Notes under the pieces: model-generated
What the model was told of the DNA's origin: nothing
The model's database searches: none
The model's input: only the letters and a program-made list of their open reading frames with translations
Source: an uncultured Lachnospiraceae bacterium
GTDB lineage: Bacteria; Bacillota; Clostridia; Lachnospirales; Lachnospiraceae
Assembly (NCBI GenBank): GCA_944384015.1
Contig: CALWRT010000116.1
Location: forward strand, 1-33,604
Length of the DNA stretch: 33,604 nucleotides
Direction of reading: 5' to 3'
Program-made: the position numbers and the translations under genes
Shown: piece after piece, positions 25,597 to 33,400 of the stretch
Layout of the letters: each line of letters opens with the position of its first letter
Position numbering within the stretch: the stretch's first letter is position 1

Positions 25597-26367
25597 TTAA
25601 CGGTTATGTGCTTTTTTGCTTCCATATACTATCGTGCCGACGAGAACAGCTCCTGCCCCAAACATAAGCATACTCCAAAGGACAGGACGGCTGTTGTCAC
25701 TGGTCTGAGGTACGGCTGTATTGCTTGCCTGCTGATCGCTGGACGAAGTGCCGGTGCCAGGTGTTGTCTCCGCCGGAGGCTGTTCACCATTTGACTGCTC
25801 CGAAAAAATCTGCAGCGTATATGTCCCGTCCGCGACGCCTGCGAGGGGAATGGAGAGTCCGCCTTCGGCAGCTGTGGAACAATCTGCCAGCCGGCCATAA
25901 TATTGCGCTGTTCCGGCGCTGTCTGTTAGGATACTGGAAACATATCGGTTTGTCCCAGTGCTCGCATTCGAATAGCTGAAAGACAGAGTGCTTCCGCTCT
26001 GTTCCGCCTGACTGCTGGCGGCGATCACAGACAGAGACAAATTCGGATCCTTCGCGGTGAGTTTCACTGGATTGCTGCTGTCTGCGGCTGTAGCGGCAGT
26101 CAAATTATTTCCCGCACTTGCCGTGGCTTTGCTATTGTCTCCGCTGGCCTTAAATGTAAACAGTACCTTCGACAGATTCAGACTGAGCGCGGGGCGTGTG
26201 TCAAAACTATCGTTAGATCCCTTTCCACTTTTAAAAGAGCCCTTTGCCGCGATTACGTAGTGCGTATAAGTGCCTGCTGGTGTCCTCAGCCAGTAATAAT
26301 CGCCATATCCCTTTACGGAATTGCTGTTGATCTGATTCCATTCCTCCAGTGAAAGCGGCCAGCGCAT
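25597..26367 (-). pseudogene. 5'-truncated cell-surface protein gene (DUF6273-like end, Ser/Thr linker, C-terminal membrane anchor)
   Basis: The readable protein is ~256 residues from the first Met, which has no ribosome binding site. Homology-like sequence continues upstream (WFAAVPV) to a TAG, so the frame seems to begin in mid-domain. It opens with RWPLSLEEW and YYWLRTP, then DTRPALSLNLSKVLFTF, features I associate with the DUF6273 domain of Lachnospiraceae surface proteins. A beta-rich region with GTYTLQIFSEQSNG follows, then a Pro/Thr/Ser-rich linker, a degenerate sortase-like VPQTSDN, a membrane span (~WSMLMFGAGAVLVGTIVYG) and a basic tail. It lies antisense between infA and rpmJ. It may be a recombination remnant; expression is doubtful. 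Confidence 0.7.
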
Positions 26368-26423
26368 AACCGGAACTGCCGCGAACCATTGCTGTTTCTA
26401 AATAAAATTTTTTAAAATACTGC

Positions 26424-26452
26424 TTGAAAAATCAGGAAGGCTTTGCTACAAT
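26424..26452 (+). promoter_or_regulatory. promoter of the alpha (rpmJ-rplQ) operon
   Basis: TTGAAA (26424-26429), a 17-base spacer, TACAAT (26447-26452). It lies just upstream of the truncated inverted gene's 5' edge and 46 bases before rpmJ. It would restore transcription of the alpha operon separately from the spc operon. Confidence 0.8.
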
Positions 26453-26497
26453 ATTATCTGGACTTTTTTGTCCCAAGAAAGGAAAGGAGGGTTTTCC

Positions 26498-26611
26498 ATG
26501 AAAGTTAGATCTTCTGTTAAGCCTATCTGCGAGAAGTGCAAGATCATCAAGAGGAAAGGCAGTATCAGAGTAATTTGCGAAAATCCAAAACACAAGCAGA
26601 GACAGGGATAA
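26498..26611 (+). CDS. rpmJ: 50S ribosomal protein L36
   Basis: A 37-residue protein. It begins [19 protein letters not shown] and ends in KHKQRQG. C11, C14, C27 and H32 form the zinc site of the C+ type. A GGAAAGGAGG site lies upstream. It is the first gene of the alpha operon here. Confidence 0.96.
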   Translation: MKVRSSVKPICEKCKIIKRKGSIRVICENPKHKQRQG

Positions 26612-26967
26612 TCCAAGTACCGGGAGAATTTCTGCCTCACAATTATGCGGCTGCGGTAGGACGCGCCAGGAGGCGTTGTCATACTGATTATCTTATGAAG
26701 GAATAGAATTCACGTCTGTATATCGCTGTACAGACAATGCGGGAGTTAGCATCCCCGCTGAAGATTATTCTCGAGGATATTGCTTAATACCGAGAAGTAA
26801 AGTATCGGAAAGATCGGGTATTTACCCGGTTGGGCACCCGTGAGGGCTGCCTCAATTAGGAACAATATGATGCGGAGCGATGGAAGGGCGCACAACATTT
26901 CAGGCACTGTCCCGCAAACAGTGAGCTGCGTACCGGCTATGGCTTAGAAAATGGAGGAATAATCATA
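26612..26967 (+). promoter_or_regulatory. 356-base structured spacer/leader before rpsM
   Basis: No gene is seen. There are several complementary arms: GTCTGTA (26714-26720) with TACAGAC (26729-26735); GCGGG (26739-26743) with CCCGC (26754-26758); CGGGT with ACCCG (around 26817-26830); and CACTGT (26905-26910) with ACAGTG (26918-26923). The last part ends in the GGAGG site of rpsM. The size and structure fit a cis-regulatory leader. In E. coli, S4 represses the alpha operon at a pseudoknot before S13, and rpsD is in this operon here too, so S4 is a candidate ligand. No sequence likeness to the E. coli element was recognised. Confidence 0.5.
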
Positions 26968-27336
26968 ATGGCTCGTATTGCTGGTGTAGACTTACCAAGA
27001 GAGAAACGTGTAGAGATCGGACTGACTTATATCTACGGTATCGGAAGAGTAAGCTCCAACAAGATTCTGGAGGAGGCGAAAGTAAATCCGGATACCCGTG
27101 TCAGAGATCTTACCGACGATGAAGTAAAGAGAATGAGCGCAATCATTGATGAGAAGTACATGGTAGAAGGAGATCTCAGAAGAGAGATCGCTATGAACAT
27201 CAAGAGACTGCAGGAGATCGGATGCTATAGGGGGATCCGTCATAGAAAGGGACTGCCGGTCCGCGGACAGAAGACAAAGACAAACGCGAGAACGAGAAAA
27301 GGCCCGAAGAGAACTGTTGCTAATAAGAAGAAATAA
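26968..27336 (+). CDS. rpsM: 30S ribosomal protein S13
   Basis: A 122-residue 30S head protein. It begins [20 protein letters not shown]; the H2TH region [13 protein letters not shown] and the C-terminal [19 protein letters not shown] are family signatures. A TGGAGGAAT site precedes the ATG. It is separated from rpsK by an unusually long structured spacer. Confidence 0.98.
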   Translation: MARIAGVDLPREKRVEIGLTYIYGIGRVSSNKILEEAKVNPDTRVRDLTDDEVKRMSAIIDEKYMVEGDLRREIAMNIKRLQEIGCYRGIRHRKGLPVRGQKTKTNARTRKGPKRTVANKKK

Positions 27337-27549
27337 GTTCGGAAGCAAACTTCCGAATCTACCTGTATGACGCAGCAAGTGCGTCAAAGAGAGGAAATCA
27401 TATATCGCATGCAGAGGGCAGGCGGATAAGGAGCGCGGCCTGAACGTATGTGTGCAACCGATAGATGATGCCTGCCCGGGAAGGTGTATGCTGCCCTGCG
27501 GGATATGGCACAGAATAAAAGTATAAGAAAGTGTAGGTTAGTTTAGAAA
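27337..27549 (+). promoter_or_regulatory. structured spacer between rpsM and rpsK with three perfect stems
   Basis: Hairpin 1: TTCGGAAG (27338-27345), CAAA loop, CTTCCGAA (27350-27357). Hairpin 2: TGACGCA (27368-27374), five-base loop, TGCGTCA (27380-27386). A long-range stem pairs GGGCAGGC (27416-27423) with GCCTGCCC (27470-27477). None is followed by a proper T-run. The rpsK start that follows has only a weak ribosome binding site (TAGGTTAG), unlike its neighbours. A regulatory or processing role is inferred. Confidence 0.55.
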
Positions 27550-27945
27550 ATGGCTAAAAAAGTTACAAAAAAAGTGACAAAAAAGCGCGTTAAGAAAAAC
27601 GTTGAACGTGGACAGGCACATATTCAGTCTTCCTTTAACAATACAATTGTTACTTTGACAGATGCCGAGGGAAATGCATTATCCTGGGCAAGTGCCGGTG
27701 GTCTTGGTTTTAGAGGTTCAAGGAAATCTACCCCTTATGCAGCTCAGATGGCGGCGGAGACAGCTACGAAGGCAGCTCTCGTGCATGGTCTGAAGACTGT
27801 TGACGTTATGGTGAAAGGTCCCGGATCCGGACGTGAAGCAGCTATCCGCGCGCTTCAGGCATGTGGTCTGGAAGTTACAAGTATCAAGGACGTAACGCCG
27901 GTTCCTCACAACGGATGCCGTCCGCCCAAACGCAGAAGAGTTTAA
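27550..27945 (+). CDS. rpsK: 30S ribosomal protein S11
   Basis: A 131-residue platform protein. It starts with a Lys-rich tail ([17 protein letters not shown]), then [19 protein letters not shown] and [13 protein letters not shown], and ends [18 protein letters not shown], all standard. The ribosome binding site is poor, the odd feature among the ribosomal genes here. rpsD follows after 19 bases. Confidence 0.98.
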   Translation: MAKKVTKKVTKKRVKKNVERGQAHIQSSFNNTIVTLTDAEGNALSWASAGGLGFRGSRKSTPYAAQMAAETATKAALVHGLKTVDVMVKGPGSGREAAIRALQACGLEVTSIKDVTPVPHNGCRPPKRRRV

Positions 27946-27964
27946 TTAGGAGGTATAGGAGACA

Positions 27965-28558
27965 ATGGCAGTTAATAGAGTACCCGTTCTGAAAAGATGC
28001 AGATCCCTTGGAATGGATCCGATTTACCTTGGAATAGATAAGAAGTCCAACAGACAGTCAGCAAGAGCTGGAAAGAAGATGAGTGAGTACGCCCTTCAGC
28101 TGCGTGAGAAGCAGAAGGCGAAGTTCATCTATGGCGTTCTGGAGAAGCCGTTCCGCAATTATTATAAGAAGGCGGACCGCATGAAGGGACAGACTGGTGA
28201 GAACCTGATGGTTATGCTGGAGTCCAGACTGGACAATGTAATTTTCCGCATGGGCTTTGCCAGGACGAGAAGAGAGGCAAGACAGATTGTGGGCCATAAG
28301 CATGTGCTGGTAAACGGCAAGAGTGTGAACATTCCGTCTTATCTGATCAAGGCCGGCGATGTGGTTGAGATCAGGGAGAAGAGCAAAGACAGCCAGAGAT
28401 ATAAAGACATCCTTGAGGTGACAGGCGGCCGTCTTGTACCGGAATGGCTGATTGTAGATCAGGAGAATTTGAAAGGCGAGATTAAGGAGCTTCCTACGAG
28501 AGAAGCCATCGACGTGCCCGTAAACGAAATGCTTATCGTCGAGTTGTATTCGAAATAA
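27965..28558 (+). CDS. rpsD: 30S ribosomal protein S4
   Basis: A 197-residue primary 16S rRNA-binding protein. It has a single cysteine (C12) near the start, so it is the zinc-free form. The S4 domain is at ~90-150 ([36 protein letters not shown]). In E. coli S4 autoregulates the alpha operon, and in B. subtilis it regulates its own gene. A TTAGGAGG site lies upstream. Confidence 0.98.
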   Translation: MAVNRVPVLKRCRSLGMDPIYLGIDKKSNRQSARAGKKMSEYALQLREKQKAKFIYGVLEKPFRNYYKKADRMKGQTGENLMVMLESRLDNVIFRMGFARTRREARQIVGHKHVLVNGKSVNIPSYLIKAGDVVEIREKSKDSQRYKDILEVTGGRLVPEWLIVDQENLKGEIKELPTREAIDVPVNEMLIVELYSK

Positions 28559-28634
28559 TAGCTGATGACAGTTGTTAGGCAGAATATGATACCCTCAAAA
28601 ATAGATCACCCACAGAATAAGGAGGGGCTTTGAA

Positions 28635-29597
28635 ATGTTCGATTTTAACAAACCTAAAATTGAAATCGCGGAAATTTCAGAAGATAAGAAGTACGGAAGA
28701 TTTGTAGTTGAACCTCTTGAGAGGGGATATGGCACGACTTTAGGCAACTCTCTTAGAAGAATTATGCTTTCTTCCCTGCCCGGCTGCGCAGTAAGCCAGG
28801 TAAAAATTGACGGCGTCCTTCACGAATTCAGTTCGATCCCAGGCATCAAGGAAGACGTGACCGAGATCATTATGAATATCAAGAGCCTTGCGATTAAGAA
28901 TACCAGCGAATCCAATGAGCCCAAGAAGGCGTATATTGAGTTCGAGGGCGAAGGCATCGTGACAGCCGCGGATATCCAGGTAGATCAGGATATCGAGATT
29001 ATTAACAAGGATCAGGTGATCGCGACCTTAAGCGGCGGCGCTGACTGTAAGCTGTATATGGAGCTTACGATTACCAAAGGCAGAGGCTACGTAGGAGCCG
29101 ACAAGAATAAGAGCGAGGATATGGCAATCGGCGTTATTGCGGTGGATTCCATCTATACGCCGGTGGAGCGCGTCAATCTAACAGTTGAGAATACGCGTGT
29201 CGGTCAGATCACCGATTATGATAAGCTTACGTTAGATGTATTTACCAATGGGACGCTGGCTCCTGATGAGGCGGTGAGCCTTGCGGCCAAAGTTCTCAGT
29301 GAGCATCTGAGCCTGTTCATTGATCTTTCCGAGAATGCCAAGACAGCAGAGGTTATGATCGAGAAAGAAGATAATGAGAAGGAAAAAGTACTCGAGATGA
29401 ACATCGATGAGCTGGAGCTTTCTGTACGTTCTTATAATTGCCTGAAGAGAGCCGGAATTAATACGGTGGAAGAGCTGTGCAACAGGACTCCCGAGGATAT
29501 GATGAAGGTACGAAACCTTGGCCGCAAATCCTTGGAGGAAGTGCTGGCAAAACTCAAGGAACTGGGTCTGCAGCTGCATCCCAGCGATGAAAACTAA
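28635..29597 (+). CDS. rpoA: DNA-directed RNA polymerase alpha subunit
   Basis: A 320-residue protein. Residues ~1-230 form the dimerisation and assembly domain ([18 protein letters not shown] near residues 34-51). Residues ~245-315 form the C-terminal domain that binds UP elements and activators ([15 protein letters not shown], then LGRKSLEEV). AAGGAGGGG precedes the ATG. Confidence 0.98.
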   Translation: MFDFNKPKIEIAEISEDKKYGRFVVEPLERGYGTTLGNSLRRIMLSSLPGCAVSQVKIDGVLHEFSSIPGIKEDVTEIIMNIKSLAIKNTSESNEPKKAYIEFEGEGIVTAADIQVDQDIEIINKDQVIATLSGGADCKLYMELTITKGRGYVGADKNKSEDMAIGVIAVDSIYTPVERVNLTVENTRVGQITDYDKLTLDVFTNGTLAPDEAVSLAAKVLSEHLSLFIDLSENAKTAEVMIEKEDNEKEKVLEMNIDELELSVRSYNCLKRAGINTVEELCNRTPEDMMKVRNLGRKSLEEVLAKLKELGLQLHPSDEN

Positions 29598-29632
29598 GGA
29601 AGCGCTTCAATCATCGTTTCCCTAACAATAAT
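29598..29632. repeat. short hairpin resembling the ends of repeat copies A/B
   Basis: TAAGGAAGCG...CGTTTCCCTA lies directly after the rpoA stop, with about ten bases between the arms (one mismatch, one G-U). It resembles the hairpin arms at 3560-3585 and 3649-3683. The internal part of that repeat is absent. It may be a solo end of the same family or chance likeness. Confidence 0.4.
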
Positions 29633-29715
29633 ATTAATATTTATGGAGAATCAGCGCTTTGTCAGTAAGCCCGAAGAGCGTGGCATGAGCGTTCCACAAA
29701 TGGAGGAATTGTAAA

Positions 29716-30252
29716 ATGGCAGGATATAGAAAACTTGGCAGAACTTCCAGCCAGAGGAAGGCATTGCTGAGAAATCAAGTAACAGCCCTGTTATACAGAG
29801 GCAAAATTGTGACAACCGAGGCCAAGGCAAAAGAAATACGCAGGATCGCGGAGGGTCTGATTGCTATGGCTGTGAGAGAGAAAGACAATTTCGACACAGT
29901 CACTGTGACAGCGAAAGTACCCCGTAAAGATGCCGACGGAAAACGTGTGAAAGAAGTGGTAGACGGTAAGAAGAAGACCGTCTATGACGAGGTGGAGAAG
30001 ACAATTAAGAAAGATCAGCCGTCCAGGCTGCATGCAAGAAGGCAGATGCTTAAAGTTCTCTACCCAGTAAAGGAAGTTCCAAAGAAGGCTGCAGGAAAGA
30101 AGAAGAATACAAAGGAAATTGACTTGGCGGATAAGCTGTTCACTGAGATCGCTCCTAAGTACGCAGACCGCAAGGGCGGCTACACGAGAATCGTGAAAAT
30201 CGGCCAGCGCAAAGGTGATGCTGCGATGGAAGTTATCATCGAGCTGGTGTAA
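29716..30252 (+). CDS. rplQ: 50S ribosomal protein L17, extended form
   Basis: A 178-residue protein; the common bacterial form has ~115-125. The N-terminal GRTSSQRKALLRNQVTALL and the C-terminal YADRKGGYTRIVKIGQRKGDAA are canonical. The extra ~45 residues fall between about 56 and 103, a Lys-rich and acidic insert including KDADGKRVKEVVDGKKKT. A second shorter Lys/Ala-rich insert is near 117-133. Such long L17 forms are known to me from Lachnospiraceae-type Clostridia. The insert would sit on the ribosome surface near the tunnel exit; its role is unknown. A TGGAGGAAT site is upstream. Confidence 0.95.
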   Translation: MAGYRKLGRTSSQRKALLRNQVTALLYRGKIVTTEAKAKEIRRIAEGLIAMAVREKDNFDTVTVTAKVPRKDADGKRVKEVVDGKKKTVYDEVEKTIKKDQPSRLHARRQMLKVLYPVKEVPKKAAGKKKNTKEIDLADKLFTEIAPKYADRKGGYTRIVKIGQRKGDAAMEVIIELV

Positions 30253-30291
30253 GTTAAAGAGTATGATTTACAGAAAAATATGATGGAAGAG

Positions 30292-30324
30292 GAAAGGTTT
30301 CCAACAGCGGAAGCCTTTCTTTTT
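30292..30324 (+). terminator. intrinsic terminator of the alpha operon
   Basis: An 11-pair stem, GAAAGGTTTCC (30292-30302) with GGAAGCCTTTC (30309-30319, one G-U), and a 6-base loop, followed directly by TTTTTCTGTCTTT. It lies 40 bases after the rplQ stop. Confidence 0.9.
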
Positions 30325-30346
30325 CTGTCTTTCATCCGCAGAAGGA

Positions 30347-30594
30347 TTGTATATTCCTCCAAAATTTGATATTATTTTACTGTAAGAGTCCAGTCTGGAA
30401 GCAGAGACGGACGGATATGCTTTCGAGACGCTTACCCCTAGAGGCCAGACGAGCCTGCAGGCCGGATTGCTCAGAAAGGGGCAGAATGACGGAAGCGCGC
30501 AGCGCGAAGCTGTTCTGGGACTTTTATACGCGGAAGCATCCGTTTTGGCGGATATTTCCGTTTTAATCAGAAAAGTCTTGGAGGGTTACAATTT
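30347..30594 (+). promoter_or_regulatory. promoter and ~210-base leader of the nucleotidyltransferase gene
   Basis: TTGTAT (30347-30352), 17 bases, TATTAT (30370-30375) is a plausible promoter. The leader holds a hairpin at 30532-30559 (GGAA..ATCCG with CGGAT..TTCC, two mismatches) followed by GTTTTAATC, which could be a weak attenuator. A GC-rich GCGC-GCA-GCGC motif lies just upstream. No protein-like reading frame is convincing. No known riboswitch was recognised. Confidence 0.4.
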
Positions 30595-31512
30595 ATGAAG
30601 ACAACACTTGCAATCATGGCGGCGGGTATTGGGAGCCGGTTCGGCGGCGGAATTAAGCAGTTGGAGCCGGTAGGGCCCAACGGAGAGATCATCATGGACT
30701 ATTCGGTGAAGGATGCCATAGAAGCTGGATTTGACCGTATAGTATTTATTATCCGCAAGGATTTAGACAAGGATTTCCGGGAGATCATCGGTAACCGTAT
30801 GGAAAAGATCGCGGATGTGTCATATGCATATCAGGAGCTGGACGATTTGCCGGAGGGTTTTGTGAGGCCGGCGGACAGGACGAAGCCGTGGGGAACCGGG
30901 CAGGCAGTCCTGGCCTGCAGGGATATTATCCATGAGCCGTTTGCAGTGATCAACGCGGACGACTATTATGGGAAAGAAGCATTTGTGAAGATTCATGATT
31001 ATTTGCTGCAGATGCCCAATAAGAAGACGGATGTGTTCCATTTCTGCATGGCGGGCTTTATCCTTGGCAATACTTTGAGTGATAACGGAGCGGTGACCAG
31101 GGGGGTCTGCGTAGGCGATGAGAATGATAATCTTCTGCAGATTGAGGAGACCCACAATATTGAGAAGATTGACGGCAAGGCAGGGGTGCGGCAGGAAGAC
31201 GGCAGCATCCGGTGGATCGATATGGACAGCCGGGTATCAATGAATATGTGGGGGATGACGCCGGATTTCCTGACTTACCTGGAGGATGGCTTTGTTCAGT
31301 TCCTGAGGGAAGTGCCCGAAGGCGATATCAAGAAGGAGTATCTCTTGCCCACAATTATCGGGGATATGCTGAAGAATGGAGAAGTGCAGGTAAAAATACT
31401 GGAGAGTCGCGACCGCTGGTTCGGCGTGACCTATAAGGAAGACAAGAACGACGTGGCAAAGGCATTTCGGGAACTGATCGCGGCAGGCGTCTACCCGGAG
31501 AAATTATTCTGA
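30595..31512 (+). CDS. nucleotidyltransferase family protein (sugar-phosphate nucleotidyltransferase-like)
   Basis: A 305-residue protein of the NTP_transferase fold. The N-terminal MAAGIGSRFGGGIKQLEPVG (residues 8-27) is the nucleotide-binding signature, with K21 as the usual catalytic lysine. NADDYYG (120-126) carries the metal-binding Asp. The family transfers NMP to sugar phosphates or related compounds such as choline phosphate; the substrate here cannot be read. It is shorter than RmlA or GalU extensions would suggest and has no C-terminal hexapeptide repeat. GGAGG lies ten bases before the ATG. It appears to be a single-gene unit, with a promoter before and a hairpin after. Confidence 0.82.
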   Translation: MKTTLAIMAAGIGSRFGGGIKQLEPVGPNGEIIMDYSVKDAIEAGFDRIVFIIRKDLDKDFREIIGNRMEKIADVSYAYQELDDLPEGFVRPADRTKPWGTGQAVLACRDIIHEPFAVINADDYYGKEAFVKIHDYLLQMPNKKTDVFHFCMAGFILGNTLSDNGAVTRGVCVGDENDNLLQIEETHNIEKIDGKAGVRQEDGSIRWIDMDSRVSMNMWGMTPDFLTYLEDGFVQFLREVPEGDIKKEYLLPTIIGDMLKNGEVQVKILESRDRWFGVTYKEDKNDVAKAFRELIAAGVYPEKLF

Positions 31513-31587
31513 ACAGAGAAAAATGACGGAGGGTGTCTAAAACTGTGAATTTTGGGTTCATAGAAGGAGACACCCTCTTTCCTCTGT
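31513..31587 (+). terminator. long-loop hairpin, probable terminator
   Basis: Ten-base perfect arms, GAGGGTGTCT (31529-31538) and AGACACCCTC (31568-31577), followed by TTTCCTCTGT. An outer pairing ACAGAG (31513-31518) with CTCTGT (31582-31587) extends it. The loop is 29 bases, long for a classical terminator, and the U-tract is short. It fills the start of the gap before the LCP gene. Confidence 0.5.
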
Positions 31588-31642
31588 GCGTTATTGGCAT
31601 CTTACGATTTTGTGAAATTTGTAAAAATATCTCCGGATCACC

Positions 31643-31671
31643 TTGAATTCCTGACTTAAACTAGGTAGAAT
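31643..31671 (+). promoter_or_regulatory. promoter of the LCP-family gene
   Basis: TTGAAT (31643-31648), 17 bases, TAGAAT (31666-31671). The start codon is 27 bases further on, with AGAAGGAGG between, giving a short leader. Confidence 0.65.
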
Positions 31672-31698
31672 AAAATGATTATAGAAGGAGGAAAGTGA

Positions 31699-33381
31699 AT
31701 GGACAGACGAGATACGCCGGATTACGCAGATGATATCGAAGTGCGCACAGACACGGATCAGTGGGAAAATGAGGGGGCTGACGAGGAAGATTACCGCATC
31801 ACGGATGCGGCTGAATATATTGATCAGTATGGTGAGGATTATGGCGTACAGGAACAGGAAACAGATACCTTGCAGGAAAAACCGCAGGAGACGCCAAGAC
31901 CGCAGTTACGAAGAACGGTTGTGGGCAAGCGTGCTGAGCAGGGATCTCATATAGATGGCGGACGCCCACAGGGGGCTTATGGAGAGAGCGTGCTGGATGA
32001 CGGTCGGCGGCGCCCGAGAGGACGGTATATGGAACCGGGGAATGCGGCTGACCGGCGCAGAGACAGCCGTTATCGGGAAGAGGAAGGCAGAAGTCCAAGA
32101 GAACGCCGGATGAGAGAGGACGCTGGAAATACAAGAGAACACAGGAACGAAGGCAGGAGAGCGGCTGGGCAGGAGAGCGGCCGAGAAGGCAGGTATCGGG
32201 AAAGCGGATATCGGGAAGACAGATACCGGGAAGAAGAGTATCGAGAAGACACAAGGCGGAGAAGAAACAACAGGTATGAGGAAAGCGGGAGGCCGCCCAG
32301 GGAGAGGAGGCCCGCGCCAAGAAGAGATGAGAGGGAGAACCGGAATCCCAGGGAAGAAGAGGAAGAGATGGCATCCAGGAAAAAGCCTTCAAAAAAAGGG
32401 AAAAAGAAGGAAAAATCTTTATTTTCAGAGCGAGTAATCAAACTGGTCGGAGGTCTGATTGGTGTGATTATCGTTCTCCTTGTGGTTTTTGTCGTGTTTG
32501 GCGACGGAATCCTGGAGAGTATAGGGCTTGGCGGAACGAGAACAGATTCCGAAGGACTTGTGTCCGACACCGGAGTCCTAAATATTTTGCTGATTGGTCA
32601 GGACGGCAGAGATGAAGAAGGGGTCTCCGGGAGCCGGTCGGATTCTATGATGATTGTGTCGGTAGATAAAGGAACCGACAAAGTGAAGATGATATCCTTG
32701 ATGAGAGATATGTATGTCTCGATTCCAGGATATGAAGATAACCGAATCAACGCGGCGTATTCCTATGGCGGGGTTGACCTGCTGAAGGAAACAATTGAAG
32801 AAAATTTTAAAGTGAAGATAGACGGCAATGTTCAGATCGATTTTGAGAGCTTTAAAGAGATCGTAGACAAACTGGGAGGAGTCGAGATTGATTTGAGTCA
32901 GGAAGAGGCGGATTATCTGAACACTGCTTACTGGCAGAATGGATGGACACTAACAGCCGGCATCCAGACGCTGGACGGGGATCAGGCGCTTGCTTATTCC
33001 AGGGTACGACAGGTGGGCAACTCTGACTTTGAAAGGACAGAGCGCCAGAAAAAAGTGCTGATGAGCGCTTTCCGTAAGGTGAAATCTCAGGGGATTATCA
33101 GCATGCTGAGCTTGGCTAAAGATATTTACCCAATGTTGGATACGGATATCGGAATTGGGGATATGATCAGTCTCGGAACAACCGCGATGGGTATGGAAGA
33201 GTCGGATATAGAATCTTATCGGCTGCCGGCAGATGGCATGTACGAGAACCAGACAATTCGGGGAATGCAGGTACTAGTTCCTGATCTGGAAGCAAATAGG
33301 GAATACTTGTATGAGCTTTTGTTCGGCGAGGATGCAAGTACAGAAGAGAATGAGACAGAAGATGGCAGCAGCGGACAGTAA
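31699..33381 (+). CDS. LCP (LytR-CpsA-Psr) family cell-wall glycopolymer ligase with long charged cytoplasmic tail
   Basis: A 560-residue, type II membrane protein. Residues 1-245 are cytoplasmic, with no hydrophobic stretch, very rich in Arg/Glu, with repeat-like YREE/YRED units at ~165-184. One membrane span is at ~247-268. The LCP domain runs from ~293 to 450: SRSDSMMIV (312-320), LMRDMYVSIPG (334-344), NRINAAYSYGG (348-358) and YSRVRQVGNSDFERTERQ (433-450) hold the Arg/Asp residues that bind the polyprenyl pyrophosphate. The family attaches teichoic acids or polysaccharides to peptidoglycan. A short acidic tail ends the protein. The tail is far longer than in B. subtilis TagT/U/V. AGAAGGAGG precedes the ATG; cysteine synthase follows after 19 bases. 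Confidence 0.92.
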   Translation: MDRRDTPDYADDIEVRTDTDQWENEGADEEDYRITDAAEYIDQYGEDYGVQEQETDTLQEKPQETPRPQLRRTVVGKRAEQGSHIDGGRPQGAYGESVLDDGRRRPRGRYMEPGNAADRRRDSRYREEEGRSPRERRMREDAGNTREHRNEGRRAAGQESGREGRYRESGYREDRYREEEYREDTRRRRNNRYEESGRPPRERRPAPRRDERENRNPREEEEEMASRKKPSKKGKKKEKSLFSERVIKLVGGLIGVIIVLLVVFVVFGDGILESIGLGGTRTDSEGLVSDTGVLNILLIGQDGRDEEGVSGSRSDSMMIVSVDKGTDKVKMISLMRDMYVSIPGYEDNRINAAYSYGGVDLLKETIEENFKVKIDGNVQIDFESFKEIVDKLGGVEIDLSQEEADYLNTAYWQNGWTLTAGIQTLDGDQALAYSRVRQVGNSDFERTERQKKVLMSAFRKVKSQGIISMLSLAKDIYPMLDTDIGIGDMISLGTTAMGMEESDIESYRLPADGMYENQTIRGMQVLVPDLEANREYLYELLFGEDASTEENETEDGSSGQ

Positions 33382-33400
33382 AAGAAAAGGAGTGCATTAC

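Noticed and set aside
30366-30566. A 66-codon frame in the leader of the nucleotidyltransferase gene
   Set aside because: It starts inside the predicted promoter, has no ribosome binding site, and its translation is Arg/Cys-rich with no domain.
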